From the NCBI GenBank assembly GCA_022560025.1, contig JAFISE010000170.1, forward strand, positions 1 to 64,000: a stretch of DNA of 64,000 nucleotides, written 5' to 3'. Shown one piece after another: positions 44,662 to 53,934 of the stretch. This DNA comes from Stagonosporopsis chrysanthemi (taxonomy: Eukaryota > Ascomycota > Dothideomycetes > Pleosporales > Didymellaceae). Under the pieces are notes generated by a model, which was given only the letters and a program-made list of their open reading frames with translations, did not search any database and was not told where the DNA came from. The translations under genes were made by a program, and so were the position numbers. Numbering within the stretch: position 1 is the first letter of the stretch; each line of letters begins with the position of its first letter.

Positions 44662-45895
44662 GATGACGTGTGACTCACTGCGGCAGCGCTACATCTGAAA
44701 CGCACTGTCTCTTGAGCAATCGTTCATCAAAGCCGCACACGAACGGTATGACCCAAACCGTCCTCCAACAGCATCAGCTGCAGGATCTCCTTGACTTTAT
44801 CCAAATTCACAGATCTAGTGAGCGTATGCTTCAGAGTCTTGGGCACACCCATCATCAATTGTCTTAGCCCTATGAAATTGTCACCGTTGACAGAGGATTT
44901 TAGGAAACTGCGTCGCGCAACCTTTGCACCAGCTTGTGTATAAATTTTTAGTAAGATGCAGGATTGGCAGAATCGCTTTATATTTGGAAAAAAATCAACG
45001 TAGCTGATTGCACGACTGCCTTGCAGCTACATAAACAGAACAATGAAGCCGCCTGCGCCCTTACATGTACTCTCGTCACAACAAGCAATTAGCATCTTGT
45101 GCGCGAACTTCTAACAGGCTGGCTGTTCTTGATGGTATCATAGAGTTGGATTCAGGCCTAATCTCTGACAGTAGTATTGACTATTTGCATACTCTAAGCT
45201 GGCACGCCTGCAGTGCGAGGACGCATGGCTTGATCCTCGGCAGTGACAGAAAGATTTATACTGGTCAAACGGACAGGTAGGAGTTAGCGGCATCGACCTT
45301 GAAGAAAAGAGCTTAACCGGCTTAAGGGGAACTGGGAGGGGAAGTGGGAGTTTAACGACTTTATAATAGAGTGTTTACGGCCAATATATTGTACTCTTTT
45401 TAGTGACGCTTTCACATACGACTATAGTTCCTGGACGCTCAGCTATCTATCCATGATACCATTTTGGCTATGCTGTTTTGTCCCTCCCTCGTAATGGTTC
45501 GCCCACTAACAAATTAACCTCTATTTTGTACACATCAAACTAAAGACAAGATTCTAATCTTGCCAACCTCCTACTTGTGCTTGATCTTGTCGGTGCCTGT
45601 CGTCTCATGTGTACGTTCTACTGCTTGTTCTCTGCAGCTCTGCGTTTATTCTACTGACGCGCGACAAAGTCTTAAAGTCTCATTTTCTAGCAAAGTAACT
45701 TGAGGCATGCGTTAGATAATTGATTTGAGAATTCCAAAAAGTGCGCCTGGCAAGAGACTACTCCTCAACTACTTAGCTCAGATGGTGTTTGGAGAAGTTT
45801 GGTCAAATCTAGCTACAACACTTATAGATTGACAATAGAGCAATAATTGTAGTAAGCCTTGCCTCTCTGAAATTCACAAAGGTCACGGCGGACCA
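44662..45895. other. Gene-poor stretch of 1.2 kb
   Basis: AT-leaning sequence with only short frames; nothing recognised. Confidence 0.45.
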
Positions 45896-46924
45896 CTACA
45901 GCAGCATCGTAATGTCTTCGTACCCAAGCAGTAAGGCAAGCTCTCGAGGCCGCCTCTCCTTGAGCTCTGTGCGCAAAGAGAACATCCCTGCCGATCTATC
46001 TATACCTCTCAAAAGTAATATCTCCACCAGCTCTTTCCTACCAAATGAGATTGCAAAATGTAGCGCGTTTTGCCGACCGTATGTTAGGAACGGAGAGTTA
46101 GTCGCTTTGTTCCACTTTTCGCTGTGACCCATGTAATAAGTATTAATAGGAGCGCCATTATTGAGTAGATACTCAATAACTTCTATGCGGTCCTTATCAC
46201 CATTGCAATACGCCAGTGCTGCATGCGCCACTAGATCTGTACCCGCAATAACCCCACCATGGCTAATAAGGAGTCTCAATATCTCCAGAGATCCGAAAGC
46301 TGCTGCTTGATGCATAGCAGTCTGGCCCATTGAACTAGATGCATTAGGTGACGCACCAAGCGACAAGCACCATACAACTAAGTCTGGGTTTTTTTTGAAC
46401 AACCAAGAATCTGCAAGTACATCAGCGGATGCTTGAATTATAGCTACTGTATAATCACTTACCCCCAAATTGATGTAGCGTTCTCGTTCAACGGCTGAGC
46501 TATCTCCCATCTACTCTTAAGAAGCATTTCGAGTGCTGTTCTGCTCCCAGTGCTTTCAAGGACTTCAAGTGCCGCCCAGACATCTGGTTGCTCAGGTCTC
46601 ACACCATGAGCAAGTAATATCGGTACTAAATCTTCGCAACTGTTTCGGATCGCTGTAGCAAGCGGTCTTGCAGCTTGGAACCATACTGATGTGTTTGGCT
46701 GCTGAGAATCATGCCATGTGGCTAGGAAGTCCTCAAGCCTGGAACGAGCCCTTAGAGCTGCATAGTTTGCGCAGTTCGCGCTGTGCACAAGCAAGACTTT
46801 CAATGCGAGGGTTGACTTGAAGCTTCTGTTCCTGGGTTGTTTCGGAGTCGTCCAGTTCGAGAGTGTGAGGCGCCTCCCATATCAGCTGAGAAGGGTCGGA
46901 CGCGAAGTCATCCTTTGTCGCCAT
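45896..46924 (-). CDS. Ankyrin-repeat protein, probably frameshifted
   Basis: From the stop at 45896 upstream, the minus strand reads ankyrin repeats: N-P-D-L-V-V-W-C-L-S-L-G-A-S-P-N, G-Q-T-A-M-H-Q-A-A-A-F-G-S-L-E-I-L-R-L-L-I-S-H-G, then R-Q-N-A-L-H-F-A-I-S-F-G-R. The upstream part (P-L-A-T-A-I-R-N-S-C-E-D-L-V-P-I-L-L-A-H-G) is in a different frame; the two overlap at about 46459-46510 around a run of five G, where one extra G would join them smoothly. An intron there (GTAAGT...TGCAG) is possible but leaves the wrong phase. The first ATG at 46924 opens yet another frame of about 60 codons, so the 5' end is uncertain. Ankyrin proteins are protein-binding scaffolds and are common as tails of fungal NLR-type proteins; none of the other NLR parts is present. 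Confidence 0.6.
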
Positions 46925-47525
46925 GTTGCGTTTGAAGAGTCAGACAGCTCTCACCTCAAGATTACACTGAAGTATTTAAGCTAGTTGCTTGTAAGAGTAC
47001 TGGAAATGTCTGCGAGTGAGTTTTGAGGCTCTTATGGTGGCTCTCGCACACTAGCACTAGTGCCGAACAAGGGTGTGCTCGATCGCAAGGCTATTCTCGG
47101 AAAGGTTGGGCATTTCCAGTCCGGGTCTTACGAGGTCCTGATCTGCAGATTAGAGGTATACACAACTTTTTGCACAGCATGTATACACTAGTGTATCCGC
47201 GCGTGGACGAACACTGACCACTAATACGCCGCCACTAAGCTCTCACTCCATGTCCACATCGTAGCGAAACCTGATATCGGATGGCATGGAGTACCTATTG
47301 CTCGTTTCTATCGCCATAAAAGAGGTTCCAAGGCAAACTCGGTTCGTCGCCTTTGATTCAGTCAAATCCATGCGTCCACTCTACAGCACCAAGAAGCTAA
47401 ATGTTGTCCTGAGGTTATGACGAAGATTATAAGTATGCCACTCCAGGTATTTTTTTAGTAGGAAAAAACCAGCCACGGAAGCAACAGCACTACTAACGAG
47501 TACCTACTTTCGCGACGACAATCAG
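46925..47525. other. Intergenic
   Basis: No gene recognised. A probable intron end (TACTAAC branch, CAATCAG acceptor) lies just before 47526, but the exon that should precede it is not evident. Confidence 0.4.
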
Positions 47526-47973
47526 ATCCCTCGGCAAGCACGAGCTGGGGTATGATGACAAGGCAACATTCACGTCCCAATATGCAGTGTCATGGCTACA
47601 GTCCGGGAGATATAGATTGCTGCTGCTACCGCCTATGATCATCCTGATCCACGCCACTGTGCTGCTTGTTGTTACCTTACATCTTCACCGCAAATTGCGA
47701 ATACCAATTATGCGACTCGCAACCTTAAGCGAAATTCTGAAGAGTGCTCAGACCAAGGATCTGAGTCGTAGGGCGGCAAAAGACATGCTCTACCCTTATC
47801 AGCCCTCGAGACTGGACGATATTGCAGTTCGGTTCGTTACAGGGAACGATGGCCTTTGGGGCCTCTCATGTCAGAACAATACAACGGGACTCTTGGGAGA
47901 GCAGGAGTTGCTTGACAGGAAGCCTTCGCCAAACTCCAGTGCCATGCCGGAGTACCAGGGCTTCCAGAACTGA
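47526..47973 (+). pseudogene. C-terminal exon or remnant of a membrane protein
   Basis: The frame has no ATG start of its own; it is open from the putative acceptor at 47525 to a stop at 47973, about 149 codons. It reads S-Q-Y-A-V-S-W-L-Q-S-G-R-Y-R, one long hydrophobic helix (L-L-L-L-P-P-M-I-I-L-I-H-A-T-V-L-L), a basic stretch, then a polar tail. The pattern recalls the last helix and tail of multi-spanning fungal membrane proteins of unknown role. Upstream helices are absent from the preceding kilobase, so I call it a remnant or an exon with a distant partner. Confidence 0.35.
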
Positions 47974-48075
47974 AGGCTCGATGACGGGCACTGCAGTGGA
48001 GCTATCAGGCTTGGTGCACCCATGCGTGGTCGATTGTTAATTTGGGATCTGTATGTAACTATCGCAAGTATTGCT

Positions 48076-48194
48076 ACATACGATCATAGGACGTTGAATA
48101 CAAGGCTTCCCGTTCGCTCAGCCCTATTTAAGCAACGTACCGGCGGATTAGTAGTTAGGTGGGTGACCACTAGCGAATACCCGCTGTTGTATGT
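48076..48194 (+). rRNA. 5S ribosomal RNA gene (dispersed copy)
   Basis: The 119-base sequence starts ACATACGATCATAGG and ends GCTGTTGTATGT, the fungal 5S ends, which pair to form helix I. Inside are the conserved CTTCCCGTTCGCTCAGCC, TTAAGC, TTAGTAGTTAGGTGGGTGACC and AGCGAAT blocks, in the right order and spacing, including the TFIIIA/internal-control region. A run of T (48194-48198) gives the pol III terminator. Single 5S genes scattered through the genome are normal for filamentous ascomycetes. Compared with the consensus I remember, several G-to-A and C-to-T differences are present (for example in GATTAG and CACTAG), so it may be a divergent type or a mildly mutated copy. It ends 12 bp from the stop codon of the opposing HET gene. 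Confidence 0.92.
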
Positions 48195-48206
48195 TTTTGC
48201 TCTCTT

Positions 48207-50387
48207 TTACCCACCTACGACAGTCCTCTCCCTCAACATGACCTTCGCCCCAGGCTTCCCCGCACTCTCCATCGCTTCCGTGAGCAAATCCGGCTCCCCA
48301 AGCAACAAAGCCTTGCCGACAATCCGCCACTTCTCTTTCACCTGATCACCTTTTGCAGGCCGAAGAATCCACACTCGCAGCGGCTCACAAGACGTCTTCA
48401 GTAGATGCGTCGGCACAGCAACGTGAATCTCACTATCTGGTCCGTCATGAAAATACTCGTTGACAGCCAGCGATGTTATGAATGTCGAGTCCCAGTGTGT
48501 GGTGCACGGAACACGGAAGGTGTGACGTCCAATGAAGTAGATTGATCTCGAGTCAGTGAGCCACGCCAGGAAGAGCGCAGCGTCGTCAAGAGTAGAAGGC
48601 GAAGGCTGCGCTATGCCCAAGAGCGTCGAGACGGGCACCAAGTGCGCTAAAAAGGCCTTTGCTGCGCTACGAAATGCAGGATCAAATGACAGGTCCTTAT
48701 TATATCCGGCGTTGTACTTCGGGCCAACGACGTCGCGTTTTATCTGCTCCCATAATCTGCCGGTAAACATAGCTCCGTTCAAGATACATCCCGCCAGAAA
48801 TCGGCGACGTGGTATGTCGAATTCGGCGTCTGAGGACGCGTCATTAGACGCTACTCGACCTTCGGCTCCCGGTCTTTTGCTAGCGCGGTGTGTGGATTTT
48901 ATAGTAGATGGGAAGATGTCGTATGTAGGCTGGAGGTCCTTCTGTTTGACTGATCTCCAGGGTGCATCGAGAAAAAGCATGTCCATCTCAATTTCCCCCT
49001 CTTGTATTCGGTGAATACCTTCCATGGTCCCAATTCTGTAACCAGGAAGTGTTGGATCATCCACCTCGTGTTTAGATATCCATGTTGACTTCCTCCTCAG
49101 TATGATGGACTGCCTGTTCATCATGCTTAAGGGATGTACATCCCCGGCGGCCAAAGCGAGAAGACTACTCAAGTACAATAGCTCCTCCTCGGTGTCCAAC
49201 GGCGGCCCTCTGTACGCCAGACTCAACCCACACAAGTTGATCAGAATACTCATGCGGTCATGCAAGAAGCTACAGCCTGTTGCGCTGATTGCATAGTGAC
49301 GCGCCATGATACTGCCGCTCACCCCCTTTTCTTCATCTTCAGGCCTAATTGTGCCGGACATCGTCGCCTGTCCCTTCCACCAGACCTGTGCACGGGGCAG
49401 CACGTGTATTGCGAGGCTCATGTGCAGTATCAAATTCGCCCACTTCATCTTCACAGTGGTATCGTTGGGCCCGCCTAGAATAAAGGTCGCGTTGAATCGA
49501 TGATCCGTCTGGCGCCTCTCAGACCACGGTCGATGCACGCCCATTTCGTGAAAACACCACGCACGACTCCACCAGCGCGCTGCGTTCACTTTCTCGTAGA
49601 AACTTCCAAAAGTTTCGATCTCTCCGGACTCAAACTTCCAGCCGCCATTGTAGGGGCGGTGGGAGATGTCATATTTTTGCACGAGCTCAACCTCCTGTTC
49701 GGTAAGAAGCACATCCTCTAACAGAACAACGAGTCGCATGCATGAACGGTAGATGATATCCATGGCTGCGATGGAGCTTTGCTTGTCCAAGACTGAAGAC
49801 TGGTCAATGCACATTTGATCTATCCAAATGCCTACTCTTGGGTGATCCTTCTCCGCCAAAACAGCGTCCACGATGGATTTTTTGAAGGGCCAGATATCGT
49901 GGCGTTCGTAGTCTTCTGTTAAAAAGTCTGGAGAGCGCCAACAGTACGAAACAGTAAGAAATTGCCTAGCGTACAGCCCAGTTTCTTCGAAGGAATAGAG
50001 GTCGCAATTAGGGTAGATGAGGCGGAAGGGTGTGGACAAAACGGTCGAGGTGGACCGCAGACCAAATCGAGATGCGGCTTCGGGATTCCATTTCTGCAAA
50101 TTTTGAATTATGACAGAGGTTCGGCTGTGATTTTTGTCAAGTTCAGATAAGGCTTCCGCAAAGATCTCGGCTTTGTTGGCGGAAGAGAGCGTCAGTTGGA
50201 AAAACGAGGGACCGAGGGGATTATGGATAGCGTATCGCGGTGATAGGTCGCTGGGATTGTGGGATGCAAGATCCTGCGGTAGTTCAGGCATGCTTTTCAG
50301 TTCTCGCAAAGATGTTTGTCGACTGGAAGTCGTCGCCTGGTGAAGGTGAGGCTGAGCCCTCTGAGATTGGCTAACTTTTTTCGGCAT
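48207..50387 (-). CDS. Heterokaryon-incompatibility (HET) domain protein
   Basis: A single exon of 726 codons from the ATG at 50387. The HET domain lies at about residues 135-290: L-T-V-S-Y-C-W, then V-G-I-W-I-D-Q-M-C-I-D-Q and the A-M-D-I-I-Y-R-S-C and W-W-S-R-A-W-C-F-H-E blocks that mark the family. The C-terminal half has no domain I know; it contains R-R-R-F-L-A-G-C and several Trp/Phe-rich stretches. HET domains act in fungal non-self recognition and can trigger programmed cell death of fused cells; many are of unknown specificity and highly variable between strains. The frame is intact. The PigL_N-like and ankyrin genes lie within 12 kb on the same strand. Confidence 0.9.
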   Translation of the reverse strand: MPKKVSQSQRAQPHLHQATTSSRQTSLRELKSMPELPQDLASHNPSDLSPRYAIHNPLGPSFFQLTLSSANKAEIFAEALSELDKNHSRTSVIIQNLQKWNPEAASRFGLRSTSTVLSTPFRLIYPNCDLYSFEETGLYARQFLTVSYCWRSPDFLTEDYERHDIWPFKKSIVDAVLAEKDHPRVGIWIDQMCIDQSSVLDKQSSIAAMDIIYRSCMRLVVLLEDVLLTEQEVELVQKYDISHRPYNGGWKFESGEIETFGSFYEKVNAARWWSRAWCFHEMGVHRPWSERRQTDHRFNATFILGGPNDTTVKMKWANLILHMSLAIHVLPRAQVWWKGQATMSGTIRPEDEEKGVSGSIMARHYAISATGCSFLHDRMSILINLCGLSLAYRGPPLDTEEELLYLSSLLALAAGDVHPLSMMNRQSIILRRKSTWISKHEVDDPTLPGYRIGTMEGIHRIQEGEIEMDMLFLDAPWRSVKQKDLQPTYDIFPSTIKSTHRASKRPGAEGRVASNDASSDAEFDIPRRRFLAGCILNGAMFTGRLWEQIKRDVVGPKYNAGYNKDLSFDPAFRSAAKAFLAHLVPVSTLLGIAQPSPSTLDDAALFLAWLTDSRSIYFIGRHTFRVPCTTHWDSTFITSLAVNEYFHDGPDSEIHVAVPTHLLKTSCEPLRVWILRPAKGDQVKEKWRIVGKALLLGEPDLLTEAMESAGKPGAKVMLRERTVVGG

Positions 50388-51160
50388 GGCGCCCCACCTT
50401 CCTCTCGTCCGTGTACCTCATGCATAATATCACGTTGTACACGCGAATTCATATAGAAATGTATGAATCAAGTAAAGTCTGATACGCTAGGCAGTAGGTA
50501 TCTGATTTGTCAAAAATAATGGTCAGCCAATCTGGAGCGGTCCTTAACGTAGACTACCAGGAAAAGTTGGATTCGCATATCTCTGCAAGCAACGATAGCC
50601 TTATTGAACATAAGAATAGCCCTGGCCTTCAAAAATGAACCGGGAGTTTCCTGTCTCTATTAGAGAACGGGATATACATGTAAACCTAGAGTGTGGCTGG
50701 GCTTTTCCAGTCGTGTTCTAGAAGCATGTCAAAGCTTAGGTTGGCTTGTGCACAACGAAAGGCGACGGTGTAGGCGGGAGACGTCATTGGGCTGTAGAGT
50801 CTAAGCCTTCAGAATTTCTGCTGATCAATCTTGTCATCGATTGCGATCCACCTTACCACTACAGTTATTTAGCTTTGCCAAGACAGTGTCAGGTATTCTA
50901 AGAGCCTCATTAACAAACGCATAGGTAATTGGCTGTTCATTTGCTTGGCATGATCTATCCAACCACAGCAAGTGAGCTGGCTTTGTCAATTTGCTACTGT
51001 CAAGACCTGGAGCCTACTCTTTGTGGAGTCACACAGCCTTACTTCATCCGCTTGCATCACCAAGGGGAAGCACTACAATTCCTGTCCCTCTTACAACTAC
51101 TTCCTGATCCTGTTGCTCCACCGAAATCGCCAAAGAAGCTACTCCTTTTCGTCTCCATTT
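50388..51160. other. Intergenic upstream of the HET gene
   Basis: Short overlapping plus frames at 50929-51229 match nothing. No other feature seen. Confidence 0.45.
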
Positions 51161-52024
51161 TCAAAACGTAAAAAGTGGCAACCTCTCCACAATCCAGAAG
51201 GCATAGTACAGCGTAGCAACGTGCTTTGACGGCGTCCCAATCGTGTTCTTACTCACAGTTGCGATAGCGAAATCTCCCAACCAGAACAACGCGCAGCTCA
51301 ACAGCACGGCCGAGAGAGCGAAGGGCAACGAATTGCTGAACAGTGAGAACATACTCACAAGGAAGCTGACTAACGTCGCCAGTCCCGTCAACCCAATCCA
51401 CGCCAGCAGCACGATAAACGCAATCGACTTGAGGATACTTCCTACCCTACCGTCCTCCTCTGACACTACGCCAAATGTTAGGCCGTGATGCACGATCCTC
51501 AAAGGGAGGGCGGGGGGGGGGGGGGGGGGGGTAGAGCACTTACGCGGAAACTGGTAGAATGCCCATACGGAAAATACACTCGTCAACACCATCGGCACAC
51601 CCCAGGCACCTAGCCCAGCGCTCCATCCGTCGCTACCAACCGCTAAGCGATGTATGTGAACTGCATCAACGATGACGCCGAGCACGATCTGCATGCCAGC
51701 CAGGATCATGAGGGGCTGCGAGCCGCGTGTGCGAGCGAGAGTGAGGGATGAGAGAATGATGGAGGCAAGTGAGGAGGCAGTGACGAGGAAAACGTTCCAA
51801 GCTGCGGCCTCAAGTTCTTTCCAGGGGAGGAGTGGGCATCGGCCGAGTAGGTGGCAGAGGATTACATAGAAGGTGAGGAGGTGGGAGACGAAGCCGAGGA
51901 CGCCGTACGGGATGGCATAGACTCGGATGTGGTCTTCGAAGGTCGTTGAGTTGGTTGGGGGGAGGAATCGGGGGGTTATGGCGGGAAGGGGATGGTAAAG
52001 CGGAAACGCGAGCTGGGGGGCCAT
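51161..52024 (-). CDS. Seven-helix membrane protein of unknown function
   Basis: Exons 52024-51544 and 51459-51161 on the minus strand, intron GTAAGT...TGTCAG of 84 bp, phase 1, give 259 residues. An unspliced reading of 287 residues is also open, but it runs through a homopolymer of 20 C (on this strand) that would encode a Pro run, so the spliced form is far more likely. The protein begins with about 35 polar residues, then helices Y-G-V-L-G-F-V-S-H-L-L, W-N-V-F-L-V-T-A-S-S-L, L-M-I-L-A-G-M-Q-I-V-L-G, W-G-V-P-M-V-L-T-S-V-F and about three more near the C-terminus. No conserved motif tells its role. Similar uncharacterised membrane proteins are frequent in moulds. Confidence 0.7.
   Translation of the reverse strand: MAPQLAFPLYHPLPAITPRFLPPTNSTTFEDHIRVYAIPYGVLGFVSHLLTFYVILCHLLGRCPLLPWKELEAAAWNVFLVTASSLASIILSSLTLARTRGSQPLMILAGMQIVLGVIVDAVHIHRLAVGSDGWSAGLGAWGVPMVLTSVFSVWAFYQFPRKCSTPPPPPPALPLRIVHHGLTFGVVSEEDGRVGSILKSIAFIVLLAWIGLTGLATLVSFLVSMFSLFSNSLPFALSAVLLSCALFWLGDFAIATVSKNTIGTPSKHVATLYYAFWIVERLPLFTF
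51512..51531. repeat. Homopolymer of 20 G (plus strand) in an intron
   Basis: An uninterrupted G run within the intron of the membrane-protein gene. Length in such runs is often miscalled. Confidence 0.9.
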
Positions 52025-52826
52025 GGTGAAGTCGTGGATGGTTCGGGCGCAATACAGGTGAGCTTAGAAGGAGGTGGTGTCAACGGGCTCACTACTTTGG
52101 CAAGAATCTTGAGAAATGCGAGTTTTGAAGCATTCGACTTCTCCGAGAAATTTGCTTGAGAGTTTATGACTGGGCGCCTGCACTTTGATGGCGCGCCGAG
52201 CCGCTGCCGCTCTACCGCCTGCACAAATCTCTATATCTAGGAATCATTCCAGGCTCGGATAGCGAAGATCTACAATGTTCGGTCAAGAGCCGGCAAAACC
52301 TCGTGTTCTTCATTGTATACTACATATCGTGGTGTTGCTGACCCTATGAGTACATTGGGTATGCGCCACAGGGGTTAGCGAGTGAAGGCGCCACCGGCGG
52401 TCCCAGCCGCATTTTTAGACTAGCTCGCATATCTCATTCGATACACAACCGCTGTCAACGGATGCCATGCAAAGTATTTCCCGCTACGCGCACGAGAGTA
52501 TGCATGTGCAGCTTCTGCACGGGCGACAAGACGAAATAGTGGTACTGATCAGCGCTAACTTGGGAGCGCGACGTTCAGAGTTGGGGGTCGTCTCTGACAC
52601 TTGCTTGAAGATCTCGATTTGGTGAGTTTGGGGGTGATGCAAAGAATGCGAAGAACTCTCCGAACTTTACCAACTTGATGGTTCTCGGCATCCTTGGAAA
52701 GAAGGGCTGCAGACGGCTACCGACCATTCGGCACGTATAGTAGTACACTCATACATCGCTGTCTCGCGCCAATGTACGTGGAGCTCGATCTACTTTTTCT
52801 CACTGGTCATTGACTGACGACAAGTG
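52025..52826. other. Intergenic
   Basis: Promoter side of the membrane-protein gene; nothing else recognised. Confidence 0.45.
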
Positions 52827-53183
52827 TCAACCAAATTGGGTTCTCTGCTCACGCGCCACCCCGTCTGCATGCACTAATTGGCAGCTACAGCGTCGCGAGC
52901 GCCTCACGGGCATACCCAGCCTGAAGCTGTGACTGTAGTAATACATCTGCAGTGTTGATAAGGGACACAGTATGTCTCCATTGATGGGTGGTGCGCCCAC
53001 GTCTAACACAAGCTCATCTTTTTTCACGTCCAAGACGGGCGCCTCTTTATATGTCAATAGAGGTTGATGATCAACGGCGGCTCTTGTCACATAACCATTG
53101 GTCTGATCAGACAGTGGCCGAGGGTGCTCGAGGCTATGCTCGTTCTGACTCGTCGCAGTGACGGGAAAGGTAACCGGCGACAT
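52827..53183 (-). CDS. Small hypothetical protein
   Basis: A 118-codon minus frame from an ATG at 53183. It is polar at the start, with a stretch L-L-T-Y-K-E-A-P-V-L-D-V-K-K-D-E-L-V-L-D-V that looks protein-like, and a basic, Cys-containing end. No signal peptide, membrane segment or known domain. It may be the first exon of a longer gene or chance; I see no convincing continuation. Confidence 0.25.
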   Translation of the reverse strand: MSPVTFPVTATSQNEHSLEHPRPLSDQTNGYVTRAAVDHQPLLTYKEAPVLDVKKDELVLDVGAPPINGDILCPLSTLQMYYYSHSFRLGMPVRRSRRCSCQLVHADGVAREQRTQFG

Positions 53184-53934
53184 GGTAGTATTGCTAATGT
53201 GGAGATGAAGCGCTGCGGGGCACGCAAATTAACAGTGTTGAACAGTGACTACACATTGTGCGAGCGATGATCTGCGGCCTTGACCGTACCGTGTTGCATC
53301 TGGCGTGTTCTATTTCGATTCAGTTAGTGTTGTTTTTCAGCCATTGCCATCACCACTAGGGTACATTCGATACATTCTCGTGCCTGCAGATAGCATATAC
53401 GCGCCGGAAGGAAAGATAGGCTTGTTGCTGGTCCACAGCAATAGAAGAGACCCCAGGCGTGCTTCGTCTAGACTTTTCTGACTTGTCACATCACCAGAAT
53501 TGCTTGATCTGAGTGCACGATCGAATCGATACTTCATTGCTGTGGCCTTAGTCTTGGCTTCAGAACGCGCAGCTTCTTTTGGAACATCCTGAACCCGACC
53601 TAGTGGCCATCCGTCGTATGAGCATCGTTCCGGTGTCTTTCGCACCCAGATTTGGCCTTTCTCCTTATGCGCCTCCTTTGATGTTCTTCTTCGATGTCAG
53701 CAGACGAAAAGTGGATGATACGCAGTTATGCTCTAGGCGTTCGTCTGTCGATGGTGGTATTGAAGATGGTGGAAGGGTCAAAAAGGCGGGGTTGGGGCTA
53801 TGGTTAGCGTGTTCTACTAGCGTTATCTTCTCCGCCAGATCCGCTGTGCTTGCAGCGGACCTCCTCCATCCGCGGACCCATCACGATGACAAGCTGATCC
53901 ACTTAGTACTTCTAACGAGGGTCTTGAAAGTACA
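53184..53934. other. Intergenic upstream of the transcription factor
   Basis: Two opposed short frames overlap (53337-53645 minus, 53579-53938 plus); neither matches a family. Confidence 0.45.

Noticed and set aside
52150..52230. Possible tRNA on the minus strand (GGTAGAGC-like D-arm sequence)
   Set aside because: No anticodon arm, no GGTTC T-loop sequence and no acceptor pairing.
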